This document shows positions 11,870 through 24,741 of a DNA stretch of 64,000 bases, piece after piece. Location: assembly GCF_049306965.1 (NCBI RefSeq), contig NC_133182.1, forward strand, positions 47,650,501-47,714,500, given 5' to 3'. Under the pieces are notes generated by a model. That model had not been told where the DNA came from and did no database searches. It saw only the letters and a program-made list of their open reading frames with translations. Source of the stretch: Danio rerio. Taxonomy: Eukaryota > Chordata > Actinopteri > Cypriniformes > Danionidae. Position 1 is the first letter of the stretch; each line of letters starts with the position of its first letter. A program made the translations under genes and the position numbers.

Positions 11870-14800
11870 ATGGAACGTTAGTGTTAAATTGGTTTTACTT
11901 TTGTCATGATCATTTTAATGTTGGGTTGCTGAATGTGTTTGTTTTGCAGTTTATCGATACTGTTTTTCTGTGAAATTTTATTCTACTCATTACAAGAGGA
12001 TGGTCTGTCGTAATTTTATGTATGCTAACGTTATATTTTTCACAGGTGTGCTGCAGTCAGAAATCCCCTCAGATCAAAGTCATCTTTTGGGAGTTGAGGT
12101 GATGTATGTTCAGTATTGTTAACCATCATTTACCAGTTTACTCGCAGTTAGACACCGCATTTAATCAGCTTTATTTATTAACCATCTGTTATTGCATACA
12201 TTATGCTGTAAAGAAGTGTGTCAGTTTGCATTTAGTAAAAATAATGTACAGTGTTACTTGGCATATATAACTTTTATATTTAGTATGTCTCTTGAGGTTT
12301 AAGTTTCTTTATTTTTCTTTTTTATTTAGCCTACTATAAAGATGTGTTGTATTACTTATGAAATAAACAACTACCACTTAAAATATTTCTATTTTTATTT
12401 ATATTTGTATATTTTTGACCTCAGATTTGGCTCTTTATATAAAGGAAGCATAGACTACGTTAGCATGTATATCAGTAATCAAATTAACTCCCCTAATCTG
12501 AAAATAATAATAATATGATGGTGTTTATATGAGTTGCTTTTCTGAATGTTCCTTTCATGATCCCGTTTTTTTCTTCTTTTCGTTTTATAGCACATAATTC
12601 GATAAACATCATTGCATCACCACACTTTCCACATTTTCTCTAGTTTCATGTCTCTTTGGGTGTTTAATTAAACATTTTTCGCCTTAAAGTCTACGTTCAT
12701 GTATGAAGCATGCATGAAGCTGGTTCTTCACTGACTCTATAGGTGTAGAGAATAGAAAATATACAGAAAGTCCTACATGACAGTAATAGTTTGATTTGAG
12801 TGTTTACATGTATGTTCTGCACTTCAATAATGCTACTAAATCAGCGTTATCCACATGTTTTAATTCGATTTCTGTTTAGCACTGTTATGACCATAATTTG
12901 ATTAAGTGAATTAAAAAATTGCTGTTTATATGGTAGACTCTTAATCTGAGTATTGTCTTAATCTTATTGAAATCAGATTATTGGTGTCCATGTAAACACA
13001 CTTGTAGAGAGGAACAATTGAAGAGTTTAAATGCAAAAACCTCTTAGGTGCTATCAGAAATTTTCATCTAAAATGAGCATTTTTCTCAGGCTGTTGTGTG
13101 TAGTTTCAGTAATTTTACTCTGTGTTGAAAGAATAAGTTATTGTCATTGCCTTTTAAAGTGAAATAACTCTACTTAAACATAGGAGGCTGAGAAAAATGC
13201 ACATTTTAGAGAGGAAAATTTCAGACTACGCAACACTTTTTGCATCTGAACTCTGTTTATGTACATTTTTGTTCATTTAAATAAAAAGTGTAGTAAATTG
13301 CAGTATTTACTCAGATAATGCTGCTTAATCAAAAGAAAAACTTTTTCTTTCTAAAGGGCGTCATACACCGGATGTGGCGCAACACCGTGCGCACATGGCA
13401 GTGGAAAGTATCGCACACCAGATGCGCACGTTCGCATGCTATTCAGTGTCCTGAGTCATAGGTGGGCGCTGCTGACAGCCCCCGACTTGCGACACTGGTG
13501 TGCATACCTAATCTAATAGAAACCTATGTTTAGAATTATAAAATGCATGGCGCTACATGGCGCGGCACTTCTGGTGAGTGACCCCCTTTACTCATTCTCA
13601 GTGTTTACATATACTGTAGGCCAGGGGTGTCCAAATTCAGTTCTGGAGGGCCGGTTTCTGCATATTTTTGTTCTAACCCCAATTAAACACACATGAACCA
13701 GCTAATCAAGCTCTTTCTAAGTATACTACGCACTTGAGGCCGTAGTAATAAAGAACTGTAGTAGTAAAGAATTAGAACTTCCTCTCTCTTGTTTAAAGGC
13801 TGTCCAAAATATGCAGTGCTTCTGCTTTTCTTTTTAATTTTGCAAGCTCCTTTGAATTTTGCTTGATTTTGTGTTAAATTAATTGTGTTAAATCTGTTAT
13901 CAGTCGCAGCATTACAACATCCCAGAGGGACTGACTAATGCTGATAAATTCACACTGTATGATGTACAGAAATTTTGCAAACCAGTGAACTGTGGAATGT
14001 GGCTTTTTACAGTCTCAACATGGCACAGATGCAGAGGCTTTCACAAAAGCATTTGTCAAGAATAGCATTCCCCATATGAAAGACGCAGCTATCGAGGATA
14101 TGATGGCACGCAAGGCAGTGGTCCTGGAATATAAAAGACCAAAGAAAAAGGTGAAGAAGGTAAAAGCCAAGGGACTGAATGCCAAAGAAAGAAGACGGCT
14201 GCAAATATTCCAGCTTAAGCCTGAACATCAAAAGTGGGTGTTGGAGGTTTCATTATAGCTTGATTCTTACACTTATAGAAATGTATTGTGTTTAAAAGTT
14301 CTGCTTATTGTATGATTCTGATTGTAGATATGAACTCTTCTTACCTCTGCATAAGCTGTGGAAAAGCTATATTGAGGATCTGTGCAATGGATTGAAACCA
14401 GGAAGGTATAAGGAAGATGCTCTTCAGAGTTTTAGGCTTGTGGATATTTCATTTCCAGTCTTGCTTACACTCCCTGAATGTGCTGCTTGCTTGTGTCTTC
14501 TGAATACAGCAACCCACAGGTGATCCAGCAGAAGCTCTTGAAAGCTGATTTCCATGGTGCTATATTAACAGGTACGCCGTCATGCACATTTGGAAATGTC
14601 AACCCACAAAGGCACATTTTGTAGTTCAGCTGCTGTATTTCCAGAATTTCCATGTAAGGGGGATATTTTGGGCGTATGGAGAACCTCATGATTTCACTCT
14701 CATTTTTCTGCCTTCTAGTTGTCAGATCGAAATGCCCTTCGTATGTGGGTCTAACTGGCATTCTTGTACAGGAACTGAAGCACATCTTCAAACTCATTAC

Positions 14801-17800
14801 AAAAGAGGACAAACTAAAAGGTATTTATGTTGTGTAATGTGTGTGACGTTTAAATGAAATGAGTGAGCATGTGCATACTGCAGCCAATAATCTGATTGTT
14901 GCATTTATAAAAATCTTTTTAATGTTTTGACATATTTAAACTAGAGGTGTAATGGATCACAAATCTCATGGTTCGGATCACAATAGGTGTGTTCGATTTT
15001 AAAACACAGCTGCAGCCGGTGATCAATGACATTAGTGGAGCGGAGGTGGGGGCAGAGTTGAAAATGGAGCCGACAAGCACTTCGGGGCTCAAAGTTGTGG
15101 CTGTCATAATAACCAATCACATGGCATTATCATTATTTATTTATCACAACAAAAGATTTACAGTGCAAATAAAACAGAGAAGAGTCTCTACAAACAAGTT
15201 TATTTTTAAACAATAAGTGAATTATGAATTAAATAAAATTTCCCAGAAAGAGCTAGATACATCAATGTGACTTTTAAAATTTGTGCATAAATAGCCTGGT
15301 TACATTGCATCTACCTGCTAACTAATTCTCATTAGATTGTAAGTAGACTGTTAGGTTAGGGTTAGGGTTAGTGTAAGTTGAAATGTGTTTGCAAAGTTTC
15401 TTATACTCAAATGGACCATCAAAATAAAATAAACCTTTTATTACAAGTCTGTGAGACTTATTTGAGTTAATATTTAGGTTATTCACTAAAATAAATCATT
15501 TAAATCATTCATGGAGCTGATTGCAGTAAATAGTCTGTATAAAAAAAGGTCAAAAGTAAACCTGTGCAAACAATCCAGCCTTTAGAAACAAATTATTCAA
15601 CAAAAGGTGATACTGCAGTAAAATATTTGTGTTTTTTTTATAAGAATGATATATACAAGGGAGAGATGGTATGAAAATTAATTGTTTGTTTTAAAATTTG
15701 TGAGAATTTCTCTAGTAATAAACCCGAAACACGTGGTTGTTGTCATGCAGTGAATTCAGCCAATCATGTAATATCGGTGTCATTGTCGCAGCTCCTGCAG
15801 TTGCTCTTCATACACCGCACTGACTGAGTTTGCTGACTGATCTCGGAGCACTGTAGAAGTACTTTGATGCCACGTGAATGTCAGACAAAATTTCTAACCG
15901 AAAGGCACCGCTTTAATACTAAGGTCTGTGTAGCAATGCATGAAGTCGAACGCACTTATTATGGTTGCATAGTCATGGATCGGACCATTTTTTGGATCAG
16001 CCAAAAAGGGGAGGAGACAAATGTCATTTTGCTTTCCATTTGTTACAAAAACAGTACTGAAAGACTCTTGGTTTTAACAAACAGAAATTAGAACCTGTAA
16101 TTTATTAAATAAAATAAAGAAGTAATCAGAAAAAATCTTATTTTCAATAAATGATTAGGTTATTCACTCAAACTTCATTTGTCTTTGCTAGATGTGTCAT
16201 TTTTGAAGAATTATTCAGTGGCATATTTTTGATGGCCTCCTATAGGTTAAATAATGAAATTGCTGCCTACAACTTTCATGACGGTGATTTACATTTTTAC
16301 CATAAACATCAGTGATTTTATCTACAATATAGACTGTAATCCCAGTATTTTCTGTTTTTTATTTGACTGTTGCCTGGGTGTTCCCTATCCCCAAGATCCC
16401 AATCTTTTAATAATTAATCGTGCAGCTTACACTAAATGCATTAATGTAGGCTAAACGGGTAGTGACAGAAAACACCTTTAATGACACCCACCATATCCCA
16501 AATAACCTGCCACAACTTCTTCTTTCATCATTATATTTAACAGGAAAGCCTAAATGCTTTCATACATGTAATTTGAATGATCCAAGACGTGATCTATCTT
16601 CAATCGTTACAAATTCAGGATTAATCTACCATTAAAAAAAATGTATTAATCTGCTGGCCACATGTGTTCCAAACCGTGGTGTTATGATTGTTATTGGTGA
16701 TTGTGATTCGTTACACCCCTAATTTAAACCTATTTCATGGATGTCTTCTTATGTTCAGTGCAAGATAAGCACTGTGGAAAAGCTTTCATTTGTTGCTAGA
16801 TCTTGCTAGATAAAAATCAGCAAACAAAACCATGCCATTGATCAACAAAAATAAATTAAGTCATTTAGATTAAAAATAAAAAACAAATATGACAATCCAC
16901 TTTAGATGTGTCATAATATTACGCCCAACAACATTCTAGTTAAGAGAACATTGTGTTTTTCAGCCTTTCGCTACAAAACACATCTTTCTGCTTTTAGGCG
17001 GTTTTCTTAAAATCCTGGAATAAATGTTTTTTTACTAGTAATATTTCTGTTAATATAATGGATACCAGATGACAGTGTTGCTAATAGTCTATTTTATAAG
17101 TGAGAAAAGTGATATGTAAAATGACTTATTAAATGATAAATTTAAGTTTTAAAAATCCTTTGACTTTCAGTTGTGGTAGTCCCATAGACTGTAAAATATA
17201 TGGACGTAGTATCCGTGACGTCATCCATAGGTTTCTGAACATTGCAAAAGAAGCTACAAGTAGGCGCGTCTTCGCACTCACGGCGGGATACCAAACAAGG
17301 GCAAAGAGGATGAGAGTGAATGGAGCTAAAGACACCTGCTGGCATTTAGCTTGGACCTTGCTTAGACAGACTTTACTTTGCGAGAACACTTGATACTTCA
17401 TTACCTGTGACTCGTTTGTCTTCTGACCACATGTGCTTGGTTGTACACTATATCCATAAAGTGTTTAGACTTTTAAAAACACTGTTGTACCACATTGAGC
17501 CACTAAGCATCGTTCTTGTGACGTTTTTCTACAGGAGAAAAAAGCAAATTATATGCTTTTGTATGACAATATTTCAGATGACTGTTCTAGAGCCTTCAGC
17601 TAATCAATCTGTCAGATTCTGGAGTGCTTTACAGGTCTAAAGAACATTTATAAATGATAAATAATCTCAAATAAGACCAATGCATTTATAGAGTTGGTAT
17701 AAGTATAGAATTTCACCCACGTGAATGGTTTGTGAGCACAATAAAGTGAAGACAGCATGCAATATCACCTGACAATTGTAAGAAATAATTCCAAAAAGCA

Positions 17801-19335
17801 ATTGACTGTGTAAAGCCACATAAAACAAAAATACGATGTATATCCCGAGTTCAGCACCTAATCTGCCGGAGTCAGCTGAGGTGAAGTGACGGTGACCAGC
17901 GAGACCTAGCTGTCACTCAAGTGGCCACGCCTTAATTATGCAGACTTAATATAACCTAATATAAACGAAACGCATGAGTTATATATAAATTCAGCACCTT
18001 CACAGTTGTCATGAAGGGTAGTCATAGCTATATGAACCAAAGTTGTTCTTTAAACACCCTTTTTTTCTGCTGTAAAGTTGGCCATTCTAATAGTGGGCTA
18101 AATTGAAATTTGCTCCAAATGGAGCAATGCGGAATTTCAATAAATTGCAGCTTCAGTTACTTCCGTATTGGCTTCCCGAGGGAGAGCGGGAGATTGCCGC
18201 TTGGGTAGTCCTCAACATAACATTATTAAAATTTAATTATTTAAATAAAATAAAAATTTTAATGGACTCTTTTCACAAGCCTTTTATGAGGTGTTTAACG
18301 GTCATCATAATCTTAAATCCTTGAAAGTTTGAACATGTAATGTATTTATGAATGTATTATAACATCTTTGCATCAAATTACAAAAAATGAATTGCCTCTT
18401 ACGTGAGGTGTTTCTAATGCAGCATCTATGGAGCTGAGAGTAAATTTGACGTTATTCTCTCATCTGGCAGCCGTCATCAGTCTCACACTATTTTTTTCTT
18501 TCTGAAAGTCTTGACAACACCACCAAGGAGTGTTTCTCTTATTTCAGCTAATAGGAATGTAAAAAAAATATATGTGTTTTACTCTCCTATTCACTGCGCT
18601 TTTAAGTTTACCCAACTATGAAGTCTTCTGCTACTGAGAAACCTGGAAATGGGAAAAAGGTCTATTGGTCAAACTTCATACTAGGCCTGTTGTGGTGCAC
18701 CAATATTTGATGTCAACCACAATATTTCCAAAATTAAATACTTATACTATGTTTTCTATAATATAACTCATCCCCAGTAACATGTTATTTATATGAATTT
18801 GATCGATTGCATTATATATAGCTTGTTTTCTTTATAGATATCACAGTGATATATTTGGTTTTTTTGGCCCTAAAATCTGACAGTATAATTTTAAAGTAAT
18901 CAACTTTTTTGTTAACACAAGTGACAAAACTCCAGGAGACCACTACTTTCATCATATTTTATGATATTTATTTGCCATTTTTGTTATTTACATCAAATAT
19001 TTGATTGTTTATGAATGTTACTGTATTTTGAATGATGGAAAAACATTCCCTCTGTGATCAGATATAGTCCAGACTAAAAAAAAAAATAATCATCTTCCTC
19101 AGTCTACTCCCAGTCATTAGGCACCTTTCACAACCTCTTTTTACCAAATGAATGCGTCTTGTAGATTAACTTTTTCCCCACTCTTGCTCCTTTTCCAGTT
19201 ATACCAAAGAGGAACAGTGTGTTCAGTGTGGAGGTTGGAGGTTTCGTTTCTCACATCTATGGCAGCAAGTTTGAACTGCGCTCCAGTGAGCGATCAGCCA
19301 AGAAATTCAAAGTCAAAGGGACTATTGACTTGTAA
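11870..19335 (+). CDS. pop4: POP4/Rpp29, protein subunit p29 of RNase P and RNase MRP
   Basis: Seven coding exons join in frame with GT-AG sites: 11870-11876, 12046-12098, 14013-14233, 14328-14405, 14510-14571, 14719-14820 and 19199-19335. The product is 219 residues (human POP4 is 220). The protein belongs to the nucleolar/nuclear RNase P and RNase MRP complexes, which process the 5' ends of tRNA precursors and pre-rRNA. Visible features: SQHGTDAEAFTKAFV near the N-terminus, a lysine-rich stretch at residues 61-73, LFLPLHKLWKSYI after it, then the Sm-like barrel core with LLKADFHGAI, KCPSYVGLTGIL (145-156) and KHIFKLITKEDKLKVIPK, and a C-terminal SSERSAKKFKVKGTIDL, all matching the human protein as I remember it. 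Exon 1 codes only for ATGGAAC; the start is chosen because it splices in phase and gives the same distance to AEAF as in human. Intron 6 (4.4 kb) is full of transposon insertions. The first two exons are the least certain part. Confidence 0.96.
13357..13560. mobile_element. MITE-like repeat in pop4 intron 2
   Basis: GGGCGTCATACACCGGATG, GTGCGCACATGGCAGTGGAA and GCGACACTGGTGTGCATACC form a GC-rich block with partly inverted ends, unlike the AT-rich intron around it. This suggests an inserted DNA-transposon derivative; family not assigned. Confidence 0.45.
13622..13740 (+). mobile_element. hAT-type MITE fragment in pop4 intron 2
   Basis: CAGGGGTGTCCAAATTCAG, TCTGGAGGGCCGG and ACCAGCTAATCAAGCTCTT are the left half of the 'CAGGGGTGTCC' hAT family. 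The right terminus is not found, so the copy is truncated. Confidence 0.7.
14942..16721. mobile_element. Non-autonomous hAT-type transposon in pop4 intron 6
   Basis: The element starts TAGAGGTGTAATGGATCACAA and ends TTGTGATTCGTTACACCCCTA, forming imperfect terminal inverted repeats. It is flanked by a perfect 8-bp duplication ATTTAAAC (14934-14941 and 16722-16729), the hallmark of hAT insertion. At 1780 bp it is large for a MITE, yet no frame shows a hAT transposase; open frames inside are short and unrecognised. The perfect target duplication with diverged termini suggests middle age. Confidence 0.9.
17165..18215. mobile_element. Dispersed fish repeat in pop4 intron 6
   Basis: CATAGACTGTAAAATATATG followed by GACGTAGTATCCGTGACGTC begins a repeat I know to be widespread in teleost genomes. 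The far end has CTTCCGTATTGGCTTCCCGA then GGGAGAGCGGGAG. Middle portions are AT-rich. Probably a non-autonomous DNA transposon with internal divergence; exact ends are uncertain. Confidence 0.5.
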
Positions 19336-19665
19336 CGGACCACATTCACATTGTCATCTTTAACTAGTGTCTTCTACTGGAGCCCAAGATCCAGTCAGTA
19401 TTCATTAATCATGTCATTTATTTTGTTTTTAATCTAAGGAAAGATTTTATTTCCATCGCTTATATCTGTAAAACTAGATTCCTTTAATGTCCACAAGGGG
19501 GAGACATTCACCCCACCCATTTTTTTTATTTTCTTTTTTGTAGAGCAGGAACAAGGAAATTCAGCCAATTCATTTTTTTTATATTTATGAGCTCATTTAT
19601 TTAACTAAAACAAAGGCAGGACTGTAAATACTTTAAATAAAGAAATACAATACAAAGCAATACTT
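19336..19665 (+). terminator. pop4: pop4 3'UTR and poly(A) signal
   Basis: The first canonical AATAAA downstream of the stop is at 19636-19641, giving a 3'UTR of about 320 bases. Cleavage would fall near 19655-19665. Confidence 0.7.
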
Positions 19666-20257
19666 TGTCTTTAAGAGCATGTTTAAAGCTTCCTTTTAAT
19701 GTCTTTATGACAGTACATCCTCACTTTACATCTGTTTATTGTGTATATTTAATTACCAAAGTACATTTAGAAGCTGTGTTTATAGAGTTTAGTTTTGGGG
19801 AAAGGTGATGGTGATAGCTGGTACACCCAATCAATTTTATTTTTTTATTTTTTATTTGATAGAAGTAAAATCCTGCATACAGTGCAATAGTGGCTCAAAC
19901 ATGTAAAAGTAATGCGTCCTGTTGACTGAACACAGGTCTTATACACTTCTGTTCTGGGTCAAATGGTAAATGCAAGAACTGTCAGTGTTTTTAGTTAAGT
20001 TAGTCAAACTGGCAATAAAACTTGCAAGAATTTATTAGTGATGCAATACAGGGTACATTAATGCAGACGATCACTAATACTCTACCTTGAAAGCATACAC
20101 TAGAATTTACATGCGTCTCTTAAGGTTTGAGCAGTGTGTCATGATTTATGAGTGGTTGCATCATAATTGTGCATCATCAATATGCTAAATCGGAACACAT
20201 TTGTTTTTATGAGCACTTATGATTCATGTTCTTAAAGCATCTGTAATTAGCAATGTA
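19666..20257. other. Intergenic sequence, no feature seen
   Basis: AT-rich, without recognised repeat or gene. Confidence 0.4.
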
Positions 20258-20524
20258 CAGTGCTCAGCATAAATGAGTACACCCCATTTTGCTAATTAAT
20301 ATTTTTATTAATTTGTCAGTAAATGTAGGTCATATTTTGGTGCATTTGACTAATTTATTAAATGGATATATTTATTTAAATAATATTTTAGTAATCAAAC
20401 ACATTTAGAAATTTAAAGATATTTTTAAAGATTCATGCAAAATGTTGGAAAACAATATTACAAACTACAACATTTTTAAAATTTAAGTTTTTCTTGAATT
20501 TTGCTCATTTTAAATGCCTATATA

Positions 20525-20599
<75 letters not shown>

Positions 20600-20721
20600 T
20601 TCAGTACTGACTAATGTATAAGCATGCACAAATACATTATTATTATTTTAAAGCTTCCTATTGTAAATATTAATTTAAATAAGACATTTGTAAGCGTTGT
20701 ACTTGTATATGCTGAGCACTG
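20258..20721. mobile_element. TA-flanked MITE (Tc1/mariner-type ends), family 1
   Basis: Terminal inverted repeat CAGTGCTCAGCATA / TATGCTGAGCACTG is flanked by TA on both sides (20256-20257 and 20722-20723). The interior is AT-rich and contains a long TA microsatellite at about 20521-20597. No transposase. A sister copy lies at 43343-43795. Confidence 0.85.
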
Positions 20722-21363
20722 TAAATGTTAAATCCAAAGACAGATTAAAAAAAAAAAAAAGTACTATAATGAACTGAATGTCGAACCTGAAATTTGCACA
20801 AACTTATTGTTGGAAAAATTAACTTTTAAACATTTTAAAAATGTAGCTTGAATAATGTTTAAATGGCAATCTTGCGAAATATTATCTCCTTTATTTGGAT
20901 AAAGTCATCTGCTTAATAAATAAATGTAGACATTTTTCCAGACTGAGGTTCTCAATCAGAAACAAAAATATAACGAGAAGCAATTCCTCCCACAACACTT
21001 CTATGTCTTTACTTTAAACAGATATACATTTTAAAGTGCATAAAAGTTCAACTTTGCAATGTTTTCATTAACAATAATAAAAACACTCCACACAATATGC
21101 TTCTCTTTCTGTCATCTCTCACTAAAAAGTACCAAAAGTGCCTCCATTGTGTTGATATTAGGAGCAAACATCCATCCACACTTTACCTATTGTTCCTACT
21201 CACTATATCCATCCATTATTTGAGGTTCAGTTTCTATTGGTTGAACTTTCCAGTTTCAAGCAACATTGGTAAGCACCGCATAATACTTATTGTAATGCAA
21301 TCTAGGTTGTCCTTGTTTAGAAAGCTGCATGTAATGTCATTCTAGAAGGACTATCTTAAAGAT

Positions 21364-21680
21364 TTAAAGATATAGTTCACCCAAAAGTGAAAACGGTCAT
21401 CGTTTACTCGCCACTGAATTGTTCCAAACCAGTTTGACTTATCTGCTTTTCCTTGTCGTTATTGAGCACAAAGTTAGATCCATGAATTTTAGAAAACTAA
21501 TAACTATTGATACTTATTACAAGAAAAACAAATACTATAGAAGTCAATGGTTACAAGTTTTCAACATTTTTTAAAAGATCACTTTTGTGTTCAACAGAAG
21601 GAAAAATAAACCGGTTTGGAACAAGTCAAGGGCAATTATATGCTTGCAGAATATTCACTTTTTGTGAACTATTATATTAA
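21364..21680. mobile_element. Angel-type foldback MITE
   Basis: Left arm AAAGATATAGTTCACCCAAA with TGTTCCAAACCAGTTTGAC; right arm AACCGGTTTGGAACAAG and TTTTTGTGAACTATTATATT. The centre has AATACTATAGAAGTCAATGG, as in the other copies. Confidence 0.75.
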
Positions 21681-21815
21681 CATTTTTGATGTTTTCATTT
21701 GTGATTAACAAAAGCTCCATTTTAAAATACACTGAGGGGAGATGAATACAATGTTTGAAGTTATGTGGTTCTTTTTAAGTGAAGTGTGTAATCCTTGCCC
21801 ACTTGCGAAACAAGG

Positions 21816-21856
<41 letters not shown>

Positions 21857-23515
21857 TAAAAGGTGCTCTGGTGAATTGAATTGAGCTTTCCCTTATGTGA
21901 CTGATTGACACATCTTCTGGTAATGCAGGGATTCCCCTCCCTGCTAGATACACCACACAGTGTCTCCTTTATTTTAATTTGTTTGTTTTTATATATAACT
22001 TTATAATTGTGGCTTAGAAAGAACTCTTAATTTATTTAATAGTTCGTACTGATTATAGCACAGATTTCTGAAACAGAGTTTTAAGTTATGTAAGCTAATT
22101 TCACCATACCAGAGTGAATTTACCAATCTGTTGTAATGTCTTTTATGAGAAAAGAGGTCCCTTACATTTAATGCCTCTTCCTGTTAAGAAAACAGTGTAA
22201 GACAGACTTTGCTAATAGGCATGTGCACTTCCTCTGAGTCTTATTTGGTAGCCTATTAGTTGTAAAATGAATCTCACTGTATATTAAATACACAAGCAAA
22301 CTCTAACTAGTCTGTTGTTTTCATGCAGCCTTGTTTCTCTCTAAAAAAAACTTGTTAAGCGGGTTATGCCTCACCCAGTGGGTTTTCCAATCACAGTTCT
22401 GCTGTTGTTATGAAACTATCGCTTGATAAATCAGATAATGAAGTTCTCAATTATCTGTGCTCCTCATGTTTATCAGATAAACAAATAGAGACTTATTTGC
22501 TCTCTTCATCCCACATTTTTAAAAATTGTAAATGGGCATGTTCAGTTTAAAAAAAAAAAATAATGATATGAATGATAATATCTGTCTTCGTTTCCATTTG
22601 CTTTCGTATAATTTTTTTTTTATTGTGCATATATTGCTTGAGTGCAGCTTAATGACAGTAATGTGAAAATTATAGTATACATTTGACTAGTATTTTTTTT
22701 CTACATCTGCTTCTTTACTGGTACATGGGAGCTTTGTGCAGAGGGTTTCAGCGTTTATTTGACCATTTTTATGTACGCAATTCATGTGTCAATTTTATTT
22801 TTGTATTATGTAAAAACTAAATGTATATTGGAAAAATGCATACAAATCATCTAAATTCACAATATCTAATGCCTTTTTATTGTTAAGTATTTTGTTGCAC
22901 ATCATCTTATGTTTCCCACAACGGTTGCCCTTGATGTCCACTTTTTGAAGATATAACTGTTCCTTTAGATTAACTTTCCGTAATTAGCAGTTGCCTACTT
23001 AATTTTAGTTAAATTAGCTATTCTATTAATTAGTTTAAATGAGTTTTAGCCTTTATTTTCCAGTAAAGAATATTAACTTATTAGTTTTATGCATGATTTT
23101 ATGTGAACTAATGCAGCCAATTGGACTAGCGATTGAATCAGACTCGATGATGTCACTTCAAAACCTTTTTGTTTTCATGTGTGTATTAATACACTGTCAA
23201 AATATCCTGGTTGCCCTAAATTTTTAAGCTGAATCAAATTAACCCTATGAGTCCATTGAACTTGTATTATGTTAAACTGATTTAAAGCAGCTTGCATAAG
23301 TTATAAAATTGTTAAAACATGACCAAGTTTAATAAGTTACAATGGTCTAAAAACATGCTGTCAGGACAAATTGATCATGTAATTTTTTTCAGCGCACATA
23401 CTGAGTATTCATCCAAGTTTGCCAGTCAATAACAAGGAAGGCTAAACCTCTAAAAAAAGTAGAGCAGATCTGGAAATTCCCCTTTGTAAACAGGAAAGAC
23501 AACCTGTGGCAACAG
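21681..23515. other. Intergenic sequence upstream of plekhf1
   Basis: AT-rich, with a 33-base poly(T) run near 21820-21852. No coding frame was recognised; distal control elements of plekhf1 could lie here but cannot be seen by eye. Confidence 0.4.
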
Positions 23516-23523
23516 TATAAAAG
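23516..23523 (+). promoter_or_regulatory. plekhf1: TATA box of plekhf1
   Basis: TATAAAAG lies about 140 bases before a good splice donor (ATCAG then GTATTT at 23656). Transcription would start near 23545. The sequence between reads as a 5'UTR with no ATG-led frame of length. Confidence 0.65.
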
Positions 23524-23546
23524 GACGTCCACCAGCCTGCAAAGCA

Positions 23547-23655
23547 GAAGGAGAGATTTGTAGAGCTGAACACTGAGGATTATTTTACAGTAGCTTGTAA
23601 AACGAAGAAACCATTCCACACCCAACAATAATTGACTGCTTTCCACGGAAATCAG
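23547..23655 (+). other. plekhf1: plekhf1 non-coding exon 1
   Basis: Inferred from the TATA box on the left and the donor at 23656 on the right. It would splice to the acceptor TTCTTCTGCAG ending at 23850, nine bases before the ATG. Confidence 0.6.
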
Positions 23656-23859
23656 GTATTTGTTAGCTCTCTTTTCAAGATTATTAAAGAAAATATATGA
23701 TTGTCATGTGTAATATAGTCTATATTATATCATTAGGTGTAGGTGACATAACTTTACTTGACCCTGTTGGTTTGAAAGCACTGGTATTTTCAATTGTATA
23801 ACACTGAACCAAACTCAACTTTTCCTTGACATTATTTTGTTCTTCTGCAGGCTGCAGCA

Positions 23860-24741
23860 ATGGCAGAACACTTGGCTTTTACCATTCAGAACCGTGAGCG
23901 AATCCAAGCAGTAGAAAGCTCGTTTGGCCGCACCGGAAAGATGCTTCAAAAACCCGGCCGTTTTCTTGTCGGAGAGGGGTGTTTGCAGAAACTTTGCCGA
24001 CGTGGTCCTCAACCCAGAGTCTTCTACCTCTTCAACGACATCCTGGTGTACGGGAGCATCATGCTGCACGGTCGCTGGAACAATAAGCAAAACATCATTC
24101 CTTTAGAAGAGGTACAGCAGGAAGATCTGGAAGACGGGATGGCCATGGCGAACCAATGGCTCATCCGAACACCTCGCAAGTCTTTCTACGTCTCTGCTGA
24201 ATCCCCAGAGGAGAAAATCGCATGGATGGGCCACATTGAGCAGTACAGGACACTCCATGTGAAAAATAAAGGCCTTCCTGCGAAAAAAAGCGGAGATGAC
24301 TTCGCGACACCGTGGATCCCTGATGTGGCTTCGGCCATCTGTATGCGTTGCTCCAAACGATTCACCGTTGCTAATCGGAGGCACCACTGCAGGAGATGCG
24401 GGTATATAGTATGTCAAGCTTGCTCAAAGGGCCGAGCCGTGCTGCCACACATCTCTAACAGACCTGTGAGGGTTTGCCGAAATTGCAAGAACGACATGAC
24501 AGACGGAATGAGACAAGTACAGGGGAAGATGAGAGCAAAGGGAAATCACTGGAAGAAGAACTCCGTCGAGGACACACCGACAATGCCGGAGTTTGAGAAC
24601 TCCAGTGATGAGGAGAATGAAAACGCAGACGAGTGCCACCAGGTGCCCACCAAGTGGTTCCAGAGCCAGGAGGAGGACAGTTTCTCTGCGTACTGTTACA
24701 TTAAGCCCGAGCACAGAAATCCTCCGGTTGGTGGACACTAA
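23860..24741 (+). CDS. plekhf1: PLEKHF1 (phafin 1), PH and FYVE domain protein
   Basis: One uninterrupted 293-codon frame in one exon. PLEKHF1 binds PI3P on endosomes and lysosomes and is linked to endosome traffic, autophagy and lysosome-associated cell death. The PH domain spans about residues 35-131 (GRFLVGEGCLQKLCRR, YLFNDILVYG, IPLEEV, closing AWMGHIEQY). The FYVE zinc finger spans about 152-212 with all three signatures: WIPD at 152-155, RRHHCR at 173-178 and RVC at 204-206, and the eight zinc cysteines C161, C164, C177, C180, C185, C188, C206 and C209. The C-terminal tail is acidic (SSDEENENADE) and ends in a low-conservation segment. Human PLEKHF1 is 279 residues. The start at 23860 has a good context (GCAGCAATGG) and gives the family's N-terminus M-x-HLA. 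It is GC-richer than its surroundings, as expected for coding DNA. Confidence 0.98.
   Translation: MAEHLAFTIQNRERIQAVESSFGRTGKMLQKPGRFLVGEGCLQKLCRRGPQPRVFYLFNDILVYGSIMLHGRWNNKQNIIPLEEVQQEDLEDGMAMANQWLIRTPRKSFYVSAESPEEKIAWMGHIEQYRTLHVKNKGLPAKKSGDDFATPWIPDVASAICMRCSKRFTVANRRHHCRRCGYIVCQACSKGRAVLPHISNRPVRVCRNCKNDMTDGMRQVQGKMRAKGNHWKKNSVEDTPTMPEFENSSDEENENADECHQVPTKWFQSQEEDSFSAYCYIKPEHRNPPVGGH

Noticed and set aside
13904-13966. Alternative pop4 exon starting TCGCAGCATTACAACATC
   Set aside because: It follows an AG and resembles the start of exon 3, but lacks a donor, is out of phase with exon 3 and would break the match to human POP4.
15353-15371. Short GGTTAGGGTTAGGGTTAG, telomere-like
   Set aside because: Only about three units, inside a transposon; too short to call an interstitial telomere. 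The similar words at 2150-2170 are even shorter.
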